64,000 nucleotides of DNA. Origin: GCA-002733465 sp965230525. GTDB lineage: Bacteria; Pseudomonadota; Gammaproteobacteria; Enterobacterales; Kangiellaceae. The stretch is from contig OZ246008.1 of assembly GCA_965230525.1 (NCBI GenBank), positions 868,001 through 932,000 of the forward strand, given 5' to 3'. Both the position numbers and the translations under genes were made by a program. Below, piece by piece: positions 34,985 to 43,862 of this stretch. Below the pieces are notes generated by a model. The model ran no database searches and was not told where the DNA came from. It was given only the letters and a program-made list of their open reading frames with translations. The first letter of the stretch is position 1. Every line of letters begins with the position of its first letter.

Positions 34985-36028
34985 ATGAAAGAGCGCGATC
35001 TAATTCTAATGAAGTCCTTGATTGAGTCCTATGTAAAACAAGGGACACCGATCGGCTCTAAAGCATTATTACAATCATCGCATTTGTCGGTGAGCCCGGC
35101 GACAGTAAGAAACATTATGGCCGATCTGGAGCGACAAGGGTTGTTGCTTTCACCGCATACATCCTCGGGTCGAATTCCCACCACGCAGGGCTTACGAATT
35201 TTTGTGGATAAATTAATAAAGGTTCGCGCACTTCGTTCCGATGTGATTCAACACGTTAAGCAAAATCTTAACCCTATGCAGGAGACTAATGCGCTCCTTG
35301 GGAATGCATCACAGCTACTTTCCGAAATGACTAAAATGGCCAGTTTAGTGCAGATCCCTTGCTCTCCAGTTAATAAGGTACAACACATAGACTTTGTACC
35401 TTTATCTGGGAATCGCCTGTTAGTGGTGTTGGTGCTTGAAAATGATGAAATTCAAAATCGAGTCATTCAAGTTGACCGAAGTTATCAGCGAGATGAGCTG
35501 GAAAAAATGTCAAACTTTCTCAATCAGCAATTAGTCGGTAAAGATATCGCGACCGTCAGAGAGGCACTCTTAGCTCAGCTAATTAAGGAAAAGCAGCAAT
35601 TAGACCAACTAATGCAGCGAGCAATCGATTTTGCGGCGCAAGGGTTTCAGCAAGGGGATAACTCTAATGGCGCTAATAATCAGCCATTTCACCTTTCTGG
35701 ACAAACTAACTTAGTCTCCATGGCCTCACATGGTCAGTTAGAAAATATCGAGCAAGTTTTTTCTGCATTTAAACAAAAGCAACAGATTATGGGACTTTTA
35801 GATCGCTCATTAGCTGCAGAAGGTGTCAAGATATTTATCGGAGAAGAGTCTGGCTCGCAAGAGTTAAGTGGTTGCAGTATCGTTTCTGCGCCCTATAAGC
35901 AGAAAGGTAAATCAGTTGGCGTGCTGGCGGTTGTTGGCCCAACCCGAATGCAATATGATAAAGTCATACCGATTGTCGATGTGACCGCTAAAATGCTTTC
36001 TTCTGCGCTTGACTACAAAGCCAGTTAA
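34985..36028 (+). CDS. hrcA: Heat-inducible transcription repressor HrcA
   Basis: A 347-residue repressor of heat-shock operons. The N-terminal winged helix MKERDLILMKSLIESYVKQG, then LSVSPATVRNIMADLERQGL and HTSSGRIPTTQGLRIFVDKL, is diagnostic. The C-terminal GAF-like dimer domain ends in LAVVGPTRMQYDKVIPIVDV. The ATG at 34985 matches the family N-terminus; a TTG seven codons upstream lacks a ribosome site. Usually hrcA sits by grpE-dnaK, but here a SnoaL-like gene follows. No CIRCE site was seen in the window. Confidence 0.95.
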   Translation: MKERDLILMKSLIESYVKQGTPIGSKALLQSSHLSVSPATVRNIMADLERQGLLLSPHTSSGRIPTTQGLRIFVDKLIKVRALRSDVIQHVKQNLNPMQETNALLGNASQLLSEMTKMASLVQIPCSPVNKVQHIDFVPLSGNRLLVVLVLENDEIQNRVIQVDRSYQRDELEKMSNFLNQQLVGKDIATVREALLAQLIKEKQQLDQLMQRAIDFAAQGFQQGDNSNGANNQPFHLSGQTNLVSMASHGQLENIEQVFSAFKQKQQIMGLLDRSLAAEGVKIFIGEESGSQELSGCSIVSAPYKQKGKSVGVLAVVGPTRMQYDKVIPIVDVTAKMLSSALDYKAS

Positions 36029-36110
36029 GCAAAGAACCTGGCTAGGCTTTACTTGAGTCTTGGCGCATTTCGATATTGCTATTACTCAAAATATTAAAAA
36101 AGGTAGCCTT

Positions 36111-36554
36111 ATGAAACACTGGTCTTTTCTTGCGGTATTACTCTTGGCACTTACTGGTTCAGCCAAAGCAAATCAAAGCGATCAACAGCAAATTATCGAT
36201 AATATCCAGGCGATGTGGAAAGCGGTTGAGACTGACAATCTAAAAGCCTATCTCAAATACATTCATCCAGATTACACTGTTTTTGGTGAAGGTGATGCCT
36301 ACCTGCATAAAGGTAAAGAGATGGAAGCAATCGACTACGCTGACTACATGGGCCGCTCTGAAGGGGTAAGAACCTTCATGCATCAGCCAGAAGTCACGGT
36401 AAGAGGCGATACCGCATGGATTACTTATTATTGGAGCGATGCAGGATATATTAGTGGTAAGCGGTTTACCTCCCGAGGTAAGTCGACTCGAATTTTTGTT
36501 CGTTCTAACGAGCAATGGCTGTGTATTCACTCACATTTCACCGAACTGCCCTAA
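36111..36554 (+). CDS. Exported SnoaL/NTF2-like (DUF4440-type) protein
   Basis: A 147-residue protein with a signal peptide (MKHWSFLAVLLLALTGSAKA) and a cone-shaped NTF2-like domain: IIDNIQAMWKAVETDNLKAY, HPDYTVFGEG and the C-terminal strand pair TRIFVRSNEQWLCIHSHFTE. Such domains bind small ligands or have hydrolase/isomerase activity. The role here is unknown. ATG at 36111 has an AAAGGTAG site; an earlier TTG gives no signal peptide. A terminator hairpin follows. Confidence 0.75.
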   Translation: MKHWSFLAVLLLALTGSAKANQSDQQQIIDNIQAMWKAVETDNLKAYLKYIHPDYTVFGEGDAYLHKGKEMEAIDYADYMGRSEGVRTFMHQPEVTVRGDTAWITYYWSDAGYISGKRFTSRGKSTRIFVRSNEQWLCIHSHFTELP

Positions 36555-36576
36555 CCTATCACTCAGTTAATTCATT

Positions 36577-36602
36577 AGCCAGCGAGGCTATCGCTGGCTT
36601 TT
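36577..36602 (+). terminator. Rho-independent terminator after the SnoaL-like gene
   Basis: AGCCAGCGA, loop GGCTA, TCGCTGGCT then TTTT: a perfect 9-bp stem with a short T tract. Confidence 0.8.
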
Positions 36603-36776
36603 GTACGCAAGCCAGCCAGAGTTTGAGAGCTAGGTCTAATATTAACGGAATATCCCGCTACTTTGGCAGAGATTAGGCTATTATTAAGGATACTCTAAAC
36701 CAACCTGGTGATGGCTAAACCCCGCCGTATTCCAGATTTATTCCATTTAAGCACTGTAGTGACTGACTTATAATCG

Positions 36777-39044
36777 ATGATTAAAAATACCCTCAAACAA
36801 TCTGGGTGGTTCTATTTGTGGGTCGTTTTATCGATTGTTAGTTTATGGATCACTGCTAATAACCGTTTTGAATACTTCGAAAGTCACAATTTAAAGCTAC
36901 TCAGTCAAATGCGGCAAAGTGAAACGCTAGATCCGCATATCATTCGTTTGGTAATTGAGCAACAGTCTTCTGATGATATTGCATTCTATCAATCGCTGAA
37001 AAAGCAATTTCCGGTCGCCACCGTGATTCTTGCTAATGATTTAGCTCAGCGCACTCAGTTGATGATAAACCATCAAGTTGATTTATCTGATCGTGTGATA
37101 GCGTTATCCAAAAATACAATAACTAGCGACCCACTGACACAAGCCGATCTTGTTAGTCAATTTTTACCGACTGCAAATTCGTCACTCAGTTGGTCTACTT
37201 TGGCAAACTTAGAACTCGCAGTGCAATCCGTTCCATCGCTAAACTCAACCAGCGCTGTTTTTCGAAAGGACGATAAAATTTATCCTGGTTTATTGGTTGC
37301 GGCGTTAATTAAGTACCACAACGGCAGTGCTAAACTTTCACAAAACCTCACCCACTTAACGCTGCAATTCGATTCGCAACGAACACAATTGTCTCAGTTA
37401 AATTTAGGACTCACCGGCAGGTTAATTAGTTTTGAAAAAAATGCGCCTTTATTTGGTATCGAGCAATTGCAAGCAGCGATTGACGCTAAGTTTGACGGTC
37501 TTTTAATTGTTGATGATCTTTCAAGCTCTGTTGGAAAAAATCTATACAATGCATTGCAGGGAATCCAAGCAAATGACTATTTAGTTGACAACCTATTTTG
37601 TTACTTGCTTATGTTTTTGGCTTGGGTTGTGATGAGCTTGATTATCTTTAAGTTTAATGTTCTTACCGTGGCTAGAAAAATCTTGCTAGTTTTTGCTTCA
37701 ATAATTTCATTGTTGTTAATACAAATAGTGCTAAGTAAGTTTTCTATTTGGTTACCAATGACTAGTATTCTATTGTTTTCGATTTGTTCGATCCCTTTAA
37801 TTTTTGGCGTTAACAAAGAAATGCAACAGAAGCAAAATATACACTCAAATATTAATAGTGCTGTGATCGAATCGGCGCTCTATCTGTTAAGAAATCAAAA
37901 AGCAAAAACATTATTAGATTTATTATCGAATTGTATTCCGACCAAAGCGCTCATCGATGTTTTGGTCGAGACTGCTGTGGAAGCAGAAACGCAACGCAAC
38001 ACCGCAGTCGCCTGCCAGCTTTATGAGTGGATTCTAACTCACGACAAAAATCATTCTATTAGTAAACAGCGGTTGGCAGAAATTAACGCTGCCGATGAGC
38101 CCGCTGAATTAGACCAAACATTAGTGATCGAAAATGGCCAACAGTCCGTTGCTAAACCGACCAATACTAATGGCATTTTAGCCATCAAAAATTTTGGGCG
38201 ATACCAAGTAGAAGGAATCATCGGGAAAGGCGCTATGGGGATGGTTTTTCAAGGTGTGGATCCCAAAATCAATCGGCATGTTGCGATTAAAACTTTACAG
38301 CTTAATGATGAACTAGATGATGAATCACTAAATGAAAGAAAGCAGCGGTTTTTTAGAGAAGCAGAAACTGCGGGTAATCTAAGTCATGCCAATATTGTTA
38401 CTATCTACGATGTCGGCGAGCAGAAACACCCAAACTCAAACCAATCGCTGGGCTACATCGCAATGGATTTACTCACTGGCGCGCCGCTTTCAGAGTTTAT
38501 TAAGGCGGATAAACTCCTTCCACCCCCGCTAGTCTATCAATTGATGATTCAAATGACTGACGCACTTGATTATGCGCATCGACAAAAAGTGATTCATCGA
38601 GATATTAAGCCTGCTAATATTATATTCGATGATGATTTACAACGAGGTACCTTGACTGATTTTGGTATCGCTTATATGTCAGATCACAGTAAGACCAAAA
38701 CCGGAACCATCATGGGTAGTCCCTATTACATGTCGCCCGAACAGGTTATGGGGCAAACCGTAGATGGACGATCTGATATTTTTAGCCTAGGTGTTACCTT
38801 CTATCAGTTGCTAAGTGGCCATCTTCCATTTAATGGAGAATCGATAGCCACGGTCGCTTTTCACATTACCAAAACTAAGCACGAGTCAGTTCGAAACATG
38901 AACAAAAAACTCTATGCAAGTTCAACTAGAATTACTAATAAAGCGATGCAAAAAGATCCGGTTAAACGATACCAATCGATGCAAGAATTTCGTCAAGCAT
39001 TAGTGAATGCACTTAAGAGGGACTACAAAAAGTCACCGCTATAA
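36777..39044 (+). CDS. Membrane serine/threonine protein kinase with CHASE2-like sensor
   Basis: A 755-residue kinase. An N-terminal membrane helix (about 11-27) is followed by an extracytoplasmic region of about 250 residues resembling CHASE2 (for example PHIIRLVIEQQSSDDIAFYQ). About three transmembrane helices follow (275-345). The Hanks-type kinase domain starts near residue 476: glycine loop GKGAMGMVFQG, VAIKTL Lys, catalytic loop HRDIKPANI (Asp609) and DFG near 627, then SPYYMSPEQVMG. All catalytic residues are intact. It heads an operon with a PP2C phosphatase and an FHA protein. Confidence 0.93.
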   Translation: MIKNTLKQSGWFYLWVVLSIVSLWITANNRFEYFESHNLKLLSQMRQSETLDPHIIRLVIEQQSSDDIAFYQSLKKQFPVATVILANDLAQRTQLMINHQVDLSDRVIALSKNTITSDPLTQADLVSQFLPTANSSLSWSTLANLELAVQSVPSLNSTSAVFRKDDKIYPGLLVAALIKYHNGSAKLSQNLTHLTLQFDSQRTQLSQLNLGLTGRLISFEKNAPLFGIEQLQAAIDAKFDGLLIVDDLSSSVGKNLYNALQGIQANDYLVDNLFCYLLMFLAWVVMSLIIFKFNVLTVARKILLVFASIISLLLIQIVLSKFSIWLPMTSILLFSICSIPLIFGVNKEMQQKQNIHSNINSAVIESALYLLRNQKAKTLLDLLSNCIPTKALIDVLVETAVEAETQRNTAVACQLYEWILTHDKNHSISKQRLAEINAADEPAELDQTLVIENGQQSVAKPTNTNGILAIKNFGRYQVEGIIGKGAMGMVFQGVDPKINRHVAIKTLQLNDELDDESLNERKQRFFREAETAGNLSHANIVTIYDVGEQKHPNSNQSLGYIAMDLLTGAPLSEFIKADKLLPPPLVYQLMIQMTDALDYAHRQKVIHRDIKPANIIFDDDLQRGTLTDFGIAYMSDHSKTKTGTIMGSPYYMSPEQVMGQTVDGRSDIFSLGVTFYQLLSGHLPFNGESIATVAFHITKTKHESVRNMNKKLYASSTRITNKAMQKDPVKRYQSMQEFRQALVNALKRDYKKSPL

Positions 39045-39793
39045 TGAAAACTCAAATATTATCAATCACTGATCGAGGTGCCTTCCGTCCTAATAATGAG
39101 GACACTGTCAAGCATGGACAAGCTTTTGATAGCAAGCTGGTTTGGCTAGTGATTGCTGATGGTATGGGGGGTCATTTGGCGGGAGAGGTTGCCAGTAAAA
39201 CGCTGGTTGATGAAATCGAAAAATCCATTCAAGCAATTAGTAATCCCGATGAGGTTGATTGGCTGTGTTGGTTAGAAATTGAAATTAATCGAGCGAATAA
39301 TAAAATCTTATCTGCCTCGCAAAAAAATATTGAACAACAAGGAATGGGGACTACCGGCGTTGTTGTGATCTTGTATGCAGGAACTTGTTACCTTGGATGG
39401 GTAGGTGATTCTCGTTGTTATCATTATCAAGCGAATCAGAAAAACCTCAATCAACTAACGGTAGACCATACCATGGTGCAAGCGCTATTAGACAAAGGTG
39501 CGATCAGCCAAAAAGAAGCTGATAATTCAAATAACAAAAACATGTTATCGAAAGCCATTGGTATTAGAAAAGGCGTAGATGTCGATGTTAAATCGTTACC
39601 ACTTCACTGTTCCGATAGCTTGTTATTATCAACCGATGGATTACATGATAGTCTTAGTCAGCAAGAGTTGGTCGATTTTATTGAGCGTCTCGCCAAGGGT
39701 GATGATGTTAGTAAAAAGATGGTCACCAAAGCCATCGAAAATGGCAGCAAAGACAACATCACCTTTATTTGCCTAACTTTGCTAGATGAATAA
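39044..39793 (+). CDS. PP2C-family protein phosphatase
   Basis: The 249-residue metal-dependent Ser/Thr phosphatase carries the bacterial PP2C motifs RPNNEDTVKHG, VIADGMGGHLAGEVAS, GMGTTGVV, WVGDSRCYHY, LLLSTDGLHD and GSKDNITFICL. It presumably reverses phosphorylation by the kinase whose stop codon overlaps its start by one base. Confidence 0.95.
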   Translation: MKTQILSITDRGAFRPNNEDTVKHGQAFDSKLVWLVIADGMGGHLAGEVASKTLVDEIEKSIQAISNPDEVDWLCWLEIEINRANNKILSASQKNIEQQGMGTTGVVVILYAGTCYLGWVGDSRCYHYQANQKNLNQLTVDHTMVQALLDKGAISQKEADNSNNKNMLSKAIGIRKGVDVDVKSLPLHCSDSLLLSTDGLHDSLSQQELVDFIERLAKGDDVSKKMVTKAIENGSKDNITFICLTLLDE

Positions 39794-39819
39794 ACTTAAC
39801 TTAATAAATTGGAAGTAAA

Positions 39820-40167
39820 ATGGCTTATTTAGCTTTAATAGTAGAAGATGTAATTATTAATAAATGGGAACTTGTTGAAGAAGTAACCATTTTAGGCCGA
39901 GCGAAAGATTGCGATATACAAATTGATGATCAGTCTGTGAGCTCTAAGCATGCAAGAATTGTTAGCGAACCTGATCCATTTTTAGATGGCAATCGGATTC
40001 TTTTTATTGAAGATCTTAAGAGCACCAACGGAACGAAATTAAATGGAAAACCGGTTGCAAAGCAAAAACTGACTGATGGCGATGCGCTAACGATTGGGTT
40101 TACAGAATTTCAATATATTGAGAATGAAAATAACAATCTTGACGAAACCGCAGTCATTTTATCCTAA
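39820..40167 (+). CDS. FHA-domain phosphothreonine-binding protein
   Basis: A 115-residue single FHA domain. The phosphothreonine-binding residues are visible in LGRAKDCDIQIDDQSVSSKH and EDLKSTNGTKLNGKPV. A C-terminal tail follows, ending in ETAVILS, whose Thr could be phosphorylated by the operon's kinase (inference). It is 27 bases after the phosphatase gene, with a terminator after it. Confidence 0.93.
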   Translation: MAYLALIVEDVIINKWELVEEVTILGRAKDCDIQIDDQSVSSKHARIVSEPDPFLDGNRILFIEDLKSTNGTKLNGKPVAKQKLTDGDALTIGFTEFQYIENENNNLDETAVILS

Positions 40168-40200
40168 TGCCAAATTGGTAATTACCTTTAGTTATTGCAA

Positions 40201-40227
40201 AAATGCCGACATTTTGTCGGCATTTTC
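40201..40227. terminator. Terminator between FHA gene and nfeD (convergent genes)
   Basis: AAATGCCGACA, loop TTT, TGTCGGCATTTT: an 11-bp perfect stem flanked by A and T tracts, so it can work in both directions. Confidence 0.88.
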
Positions 40228-40260
40228 TTATCCATTTTTTACCCAATCGGATAAAGGTTT

Positions 40261-40737
40261 TTAGCCAACGGCTTTGACCTTAAACACCCCTACCTCGACC
40301 GATGAAACAACCACTCGTTCACCGGCATCAATTGAGCTTTTGACAGAACTTGGATCTAACTCAACTTTCCAAGTCACGCCGCTATAAGCAGTTTTACTAT
40401 CAGTGGTTTCGCTTAGTGGGCTACTTAGCTCAAACTCATGGCCGACCAGATCACTGCTGTTATCTTTTTCGGGCGCTTTGCTTCCCTGCAAACGCTTTAG
40501 TGGCTTCCAAAGTATCGCTACACTTAATCCACTGGCAATACCGGTACTCGCAATTCCGGCAATCCATGTTTCTGGAAGTATGCCGAACATCATCAATAGT
40601 CCACTAATGACCGCCCCGATACCGGCAAACAAAAACACTCCACTCACGAATCCCGTAGAGACTTCAATGACTAAGAATAAAAAACCTAATACTATCCAAA
40701 ATTCAGCTTGGTGATTGATAATATAGTCATTAATCAT
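40261..40737 (-). CDS. NfeD family membrane protein
   Basis: A 158-residue protein with two to three N-terminal membrane helices (FWIVLGFLFLVIEVSTGF and others) and a C-terminal OB-fold domain (DLVGHEFEL ... VTWKVELD ... AGERVVVSSVEVGVFKVKAV), the short NfeD form. NfeD proteins pair with stomatin-like proteins, and the gene for one lies directly upstream (12 bases), which fits. Confidence 0.9.
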   Translation of the reverse strand: MINDYIINHQAEFWIVLGFLFLVIEVSTGFVSGVFLFAGIGAVISGLLMMFGILPETWIAGIASTGIASGLSVAILWKPLKRLQGSKAPEKDNSSDLVGHEFELSSPLSETTDSKTAYSGVTWKVELDPSSVKSSIDAGERVVVSSVEVGVFKVKAVG

Positions 40738-40748
40738 AAATCTTTCTC

Positions 40749-41702
40749 CTAAGCAGTACCTTTGCCGGCGTTTAATTTATTGATGATGGTCATAGCCTCT
40801 GCAACTATGCTGGCTGCACCACTTTTTTCGTCTGGTAGCAACACAACTGTCGAATCTTTGGCAATCGCTTTTTTGGCGTCGATGGCTTCGCTGGCTAATT
40901 CCAGTTGGATGGCTTTTTGTCCTTCGCCGGTAATCGCGACTTCACCCACCGTTCTGATCGCTTCAGATTTTGCGTTGGCGACGGCAATAATTGCTTGCGC
41001 TTCACCTTCAGCTTTTAAGATTTGCTCGGCTTTTTCTGCTTCAGCCGAAAGTACTTGAGCACGCTTGGCGCCTTCTGCAACATTGATAGCAGATTGGCGG
41101 TGACCTTCTGACTCTAAAATAGTCGCACGTTTCTCACGTTCAGCTTTCATTTGTTGTTCCATCGCGTCCAAAATCGTTTTTGGAGGCTCAATATCCTTAA
41201 TTTCATATCGTAGAACTTGGATACCCCAGGGTTCCGCAGCCATATTGATGGCTTCAACAATATTAGCGTTGAGTGACTCTCTTTCTTCAAAAGTTTTGTC
41301 CAGATCGATTTTACCAATTTCACTCCGCATGGTGGTTTGCGCAAGCTGAGTAACCGCAAACACATAAGCATCAACGCCATAAGAAGCTTTGTAAGGATCG
41401 AGCACTTTAATATAGAGTACTCCATCCACTACCAACGAAATATTGTCTTTTGTAATGGCTGACTGACTCGGTACGTCAAAAGCATGCTCTTTTAATGATT
41501 GGTCATAAGCGACTTTGTCGATAATGGGAAACAGAACGTTGAGTCCTGCCACCATGGTCTTGTGATATTTTCCAAACCGTTCCACCACAAATGCTCGGTT
41601 TTGAGGGACAAACTTGACCGAGAACTTAACCAGTACGATGACTAAAATGGCGAGTCCGGTCCAAAAGTTAAAAAGAATATTCATCATTTCTTCCGCGGCC
41701 AT
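40749..41702 (-). CDS. SPFH/stomatin-like (paraslipin, QmcA-type) protein
   Basis: A 317-residue protein with an N-terminal membrane helix (FNFWTGLAILVIVLVKF). The SPFH domain follows (VPQNRAFVVERFGKYHKTMV, GLNVLFPIIDKV, MRSEIGKIDLDKTFEERESL) and then an Ala/Glu-rich coiled coil (EKRATILESEGHRQSAINVA). It probably forms oligomeric membrane cages with NfeD and affects membrane-protein quality control, which is an inference from family knowledge. Start has AGGAAAACAAT before the ATG. Confidence 0.92.
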   Translation of the reverse strand: MAAEEMMNILFNFWTGLAILVIVLVKFSVKFVPQNRAFVVERFGKYHKTMVAGLNVLFPIIDKVAYDQSLKEHAFDVPSQSAITKDNISLVVDGVLYIKVLDPYKASYGVDAYVFAVTQLAQTTMRSEIGKIDLDKTFEERESLNANIVEAINMAAEPWGIQVLRYEIKDIEPPKTILDAMEQQMKAEREKRATILESEGHRQSAINVAEGAKRAQVLSAEAEKAEQILKAEGEAQAIIAVANAKSEAIRTVGEVAITGEGQKAIQLELASEAIDAKKAIAKDSTVVLLPDEKSGAASIVAEAMTIINKLNAGKGTA

Positions 41703-41922
41703 ATTGTTTTCCTTTAATGATTGATTGACTAGTTGCGCTCCAACTAGAACGATTAAGTAAACTTGTTATTCCCTTTAGGATACATGAAAATGGTGCTAAA
41801 AGTAGCGAAACCGCAACTAAACCACTTGATTAGGATAAATTGTTATCAAGCGGTGTTTTTACTGAGATTTGAAAGGTTTAGTTGTATAATCCGCGAAATA
41901 TTCACCATAAGTAGCCAAAAAG

Positions 41923-42840
41923 ATGCTTTCTAAAGTTTTGCCTAAATTTGTTGTAGGTTCTTTTTCATTCTTATTGCATGTGGTTAATACCTTGTTTTGG
42001 GTGGTTCCCATTTTGGTATTCGCACTACTCAAAGTCCTATTACCGGTTCCTATGCTTCGAAAGGGGCTCGACCAGCTACTCAACGGTTGTGCTAGTTTAT
42101 GGATTGGTTGCAACGGAATAATTATGCAGTCAACCAAAGCGATTGATTGGGATGTAGAAATACCAAAAGGGCTCTCTACCAAAGACTGGTATTTGGTGAT
42201 GGCTAATCATCAAAGTTGGGTTGATATTTTAGTGCTTCAAAAAGTCTTTAACGGCCAAATTCCGTTTCTCAAGTTTTTCTTAAAACAGCAACTTATTTGG
42301 GTTCCAGTATTAGGCTTGGCCTGGTGGGCCTTAGATTTTCCGTTTATGCGTCGCTACTCTAAGTCGTATATTAAGAAAAACCCGCACAAAAAAGGCAAGG
42401 ATTTTGAAACCACTAAAAAAGCCTGTGAAAAGTTTAAGTCTATACCCATTTCGATAATGAACTTTTCAGAGGGTACTCGCTTTACCGAAGAAAAACACCG
42501 GCGTCAAAACTCACCCTATCAACATTTGCTCAAGCCTAAGGCTGGCGGGATTGGCTATGTATTGACTTTGATGGGCAATGAAATCACTAAAATACTAGAT
42601 GTGACTATAGACTATCCTAATCATCACTCACCAAGCTTTTGGGATTTAATGACCGGCACTTTAGACAAAGTCGTGGTGCAAGCAACTTTGTTAGATATTC
42701 CCAGCGAAGTTCAAGGTAGTTACATTGAGAGTGCTGAGCAACGTAAAAAAGTTCAACAATGGGTCAACCAGCTGTGGACTGCCAAGGATCAAAAACTGAC
42801 TGAGATTCGCCGAAGCGAAACAGCCAGCACAACAAACTAA
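41923..42840 (+). CDS. Lysophospholipid acyltransferase (YihG/PlsC type)
   Basis: A 305-residue inner-membrane acyltransferase. Two N-terminal membrane helices lead to the catalytic HX4D motif NHQSWVDIL. The acceptor-binding motif is NFSEGTRFTEEKH, with PKAGGIGYVL further on. It resembles E. coli YihG, a possible 1-acyl-glycerol-3-phosphate acyltransferase homologue. The acyl acceptor is not certain. Confidence 0.9.
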   Translation: MLSKVLPKFVVGSFSFLLHVVNTLFWVVPILVFALLKVLLPVPMLRKGLDQLLNGCASLWIGCNGIIMQSTKAIDWDVEIPKGLSTKDWYLVMANHQSWVDILVLQKVFNGQIPFLKFFLKQQLIWVPVLGLAWWALDFPFMRRYSKSYIKKNPHKKGKDFETTKKACEKFKSIPISIMNFSEGTRFTEEKHRRQNSPYQHLLKPKAGGIGYVLTLMGNEITKILDVTIDYPNHHSPSFWDLMTGTLDKVVVQATLLDIPSEVQGSYIESAEQRKKVQQWVNQLWTAKDQKLTEIRRSETASTTN

Positions 42841-42865
42841 TTGATTGCTATCTGAATAAGTTCCG

Positions 42866-43243
42866 TTACCAATAAACGGGCTTTTGCAGCGCATGAAAAA
42901 AGATTAAACCCACTGACACGAGAGCAATCAGTAACGCAACTCTTCGAGTAGCGGCTGAATTGGCTGGTTTTAATGCTATGCTGCCAGCAATAACATACCC
43001 TATCAGGAAAATGACCTTAGCGCCTAACCAACCCTGTTGAAACGGATATAGCTGTGTAACCACTGATAAATAGATGGCCGCTGCAAGTAACAAAGTGTCG
43101 TTGATATGTGGCAAAACCTTCACAGCTTTATGCTGCAATAGAGGATCGTTTTTGGACAACCACCATGCACGCAAAATAAACCCCGCAACAGATATGATCG
43201 CGGTCAAGATGTGCAGCTTTTTTACGACTAAGTAATATTCCAT
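42866..43243 (-). CDS. SirB2 family membrane protein
   Basis: A 125-residue protein with four hydrophobic helices. It has the family head VKKLHILTAIISVAGFILR, then VLPHINDTLLLAAAIYLS, and ends LIFFHALQKPVYW. Function is unknown (the family is named from Salmonella sirB2). Its start overlaps the yigZ 3' end by 16 bases on the same strand. Confidence 0.85.
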   Translation of the reverse strand: MEYYLVVKKLHILTAIISVAGFILRAWWLSKNDPLLQHKAVKVLPHINDTLLLAAAIYLSVVTQLYPFQQGWLGAKVIFLIGYVIAGSIALKPANSAATRRVALLIALVSVGLIFFHALQKPVYW

Positions 43244-43842
43244 TCTATTTGTCCTTTAAATTGATTTGCGACTAAATGCTTAAATGATTCGGCTTGCTCG
43301 ACGGCAATTTCGAAAGTTGCATGTACTTTGGTTTGATAATCGAGACGTAGCTCTTGATGGGTAAAATCTTTTAGCAGATGCTGAAAGTCGTCTAGCTGAG
43401 CATAATCTAATTCGCACGCTAAACCGCAATAATGAATTTTTTGTATGACGCTAAGGCTATCCAAAGCCAATTTGGTGCCACCACCGTAGGCTCGGGCTAG
43501 GCCTCCTGTGCCCAATTTAGTGCCACCAAAATAACGTGTGCAAACCACCACAATATCGCCAATGTGAGCATGTTGAAGTACATGCAACATAGGTTTGCCT
43601 GCGGTACCGGATGGCTCGCCATCATCGCTGCAACCAATAAGCGTTGTGGATTGTGGATTTCCCACAATATAGGCCCAGCAGTGATGTGATGCCTCAGGAA
43701 AACGCTGATTAACTGACTTTATAAATGCTTTAGCTTGCTCAGCGCTACCCACATTACTCACTCGAGTAATAAATTGACTGCCTTTGATCACTTCCTCAAC
43801 CTTAAGTGAACTCGCAGGGACTAAGTAAGAGGCTAAACTCAT
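43228..43842 (-). CDS. yigZ: YigZ/IMPACT family protein
   Basis: The 204-residue protein has the conserved SHHCWAYIVG, CSDDGEPSGTAGKPM and VVVCTRYFGGTKLGTGGLAR segments of the IMPACT/UPF0029 family, and a C-terminal DUF1949-like domain. It may bind nucleic acid or ribosomal factors. It follows pepQ by 20 bases, an order kept in E. coli. Confidence 0.95.
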   Translation of the reverse strand: MSLASYLVPASSLKVEEVIKGSQFITRVSNVGSAEQAKAFIKSVNQRFPEASHHCWAYIVGNPQSTTLIGCSDDGEPSGTAGKPMLHVLQHAHIGDIVVVCTRYFGGTKLGTGGLARAYGGGTKLALDSLSVIQKIHYCGLACELDYAQLDDFQHLLKDFTHQELRLDYQTKVHATFEIAVEQAESFKHLVANQFKGQIEWNIT

Positions 43843-43862
43843 TATTGACGGGCGGGCTTTAA

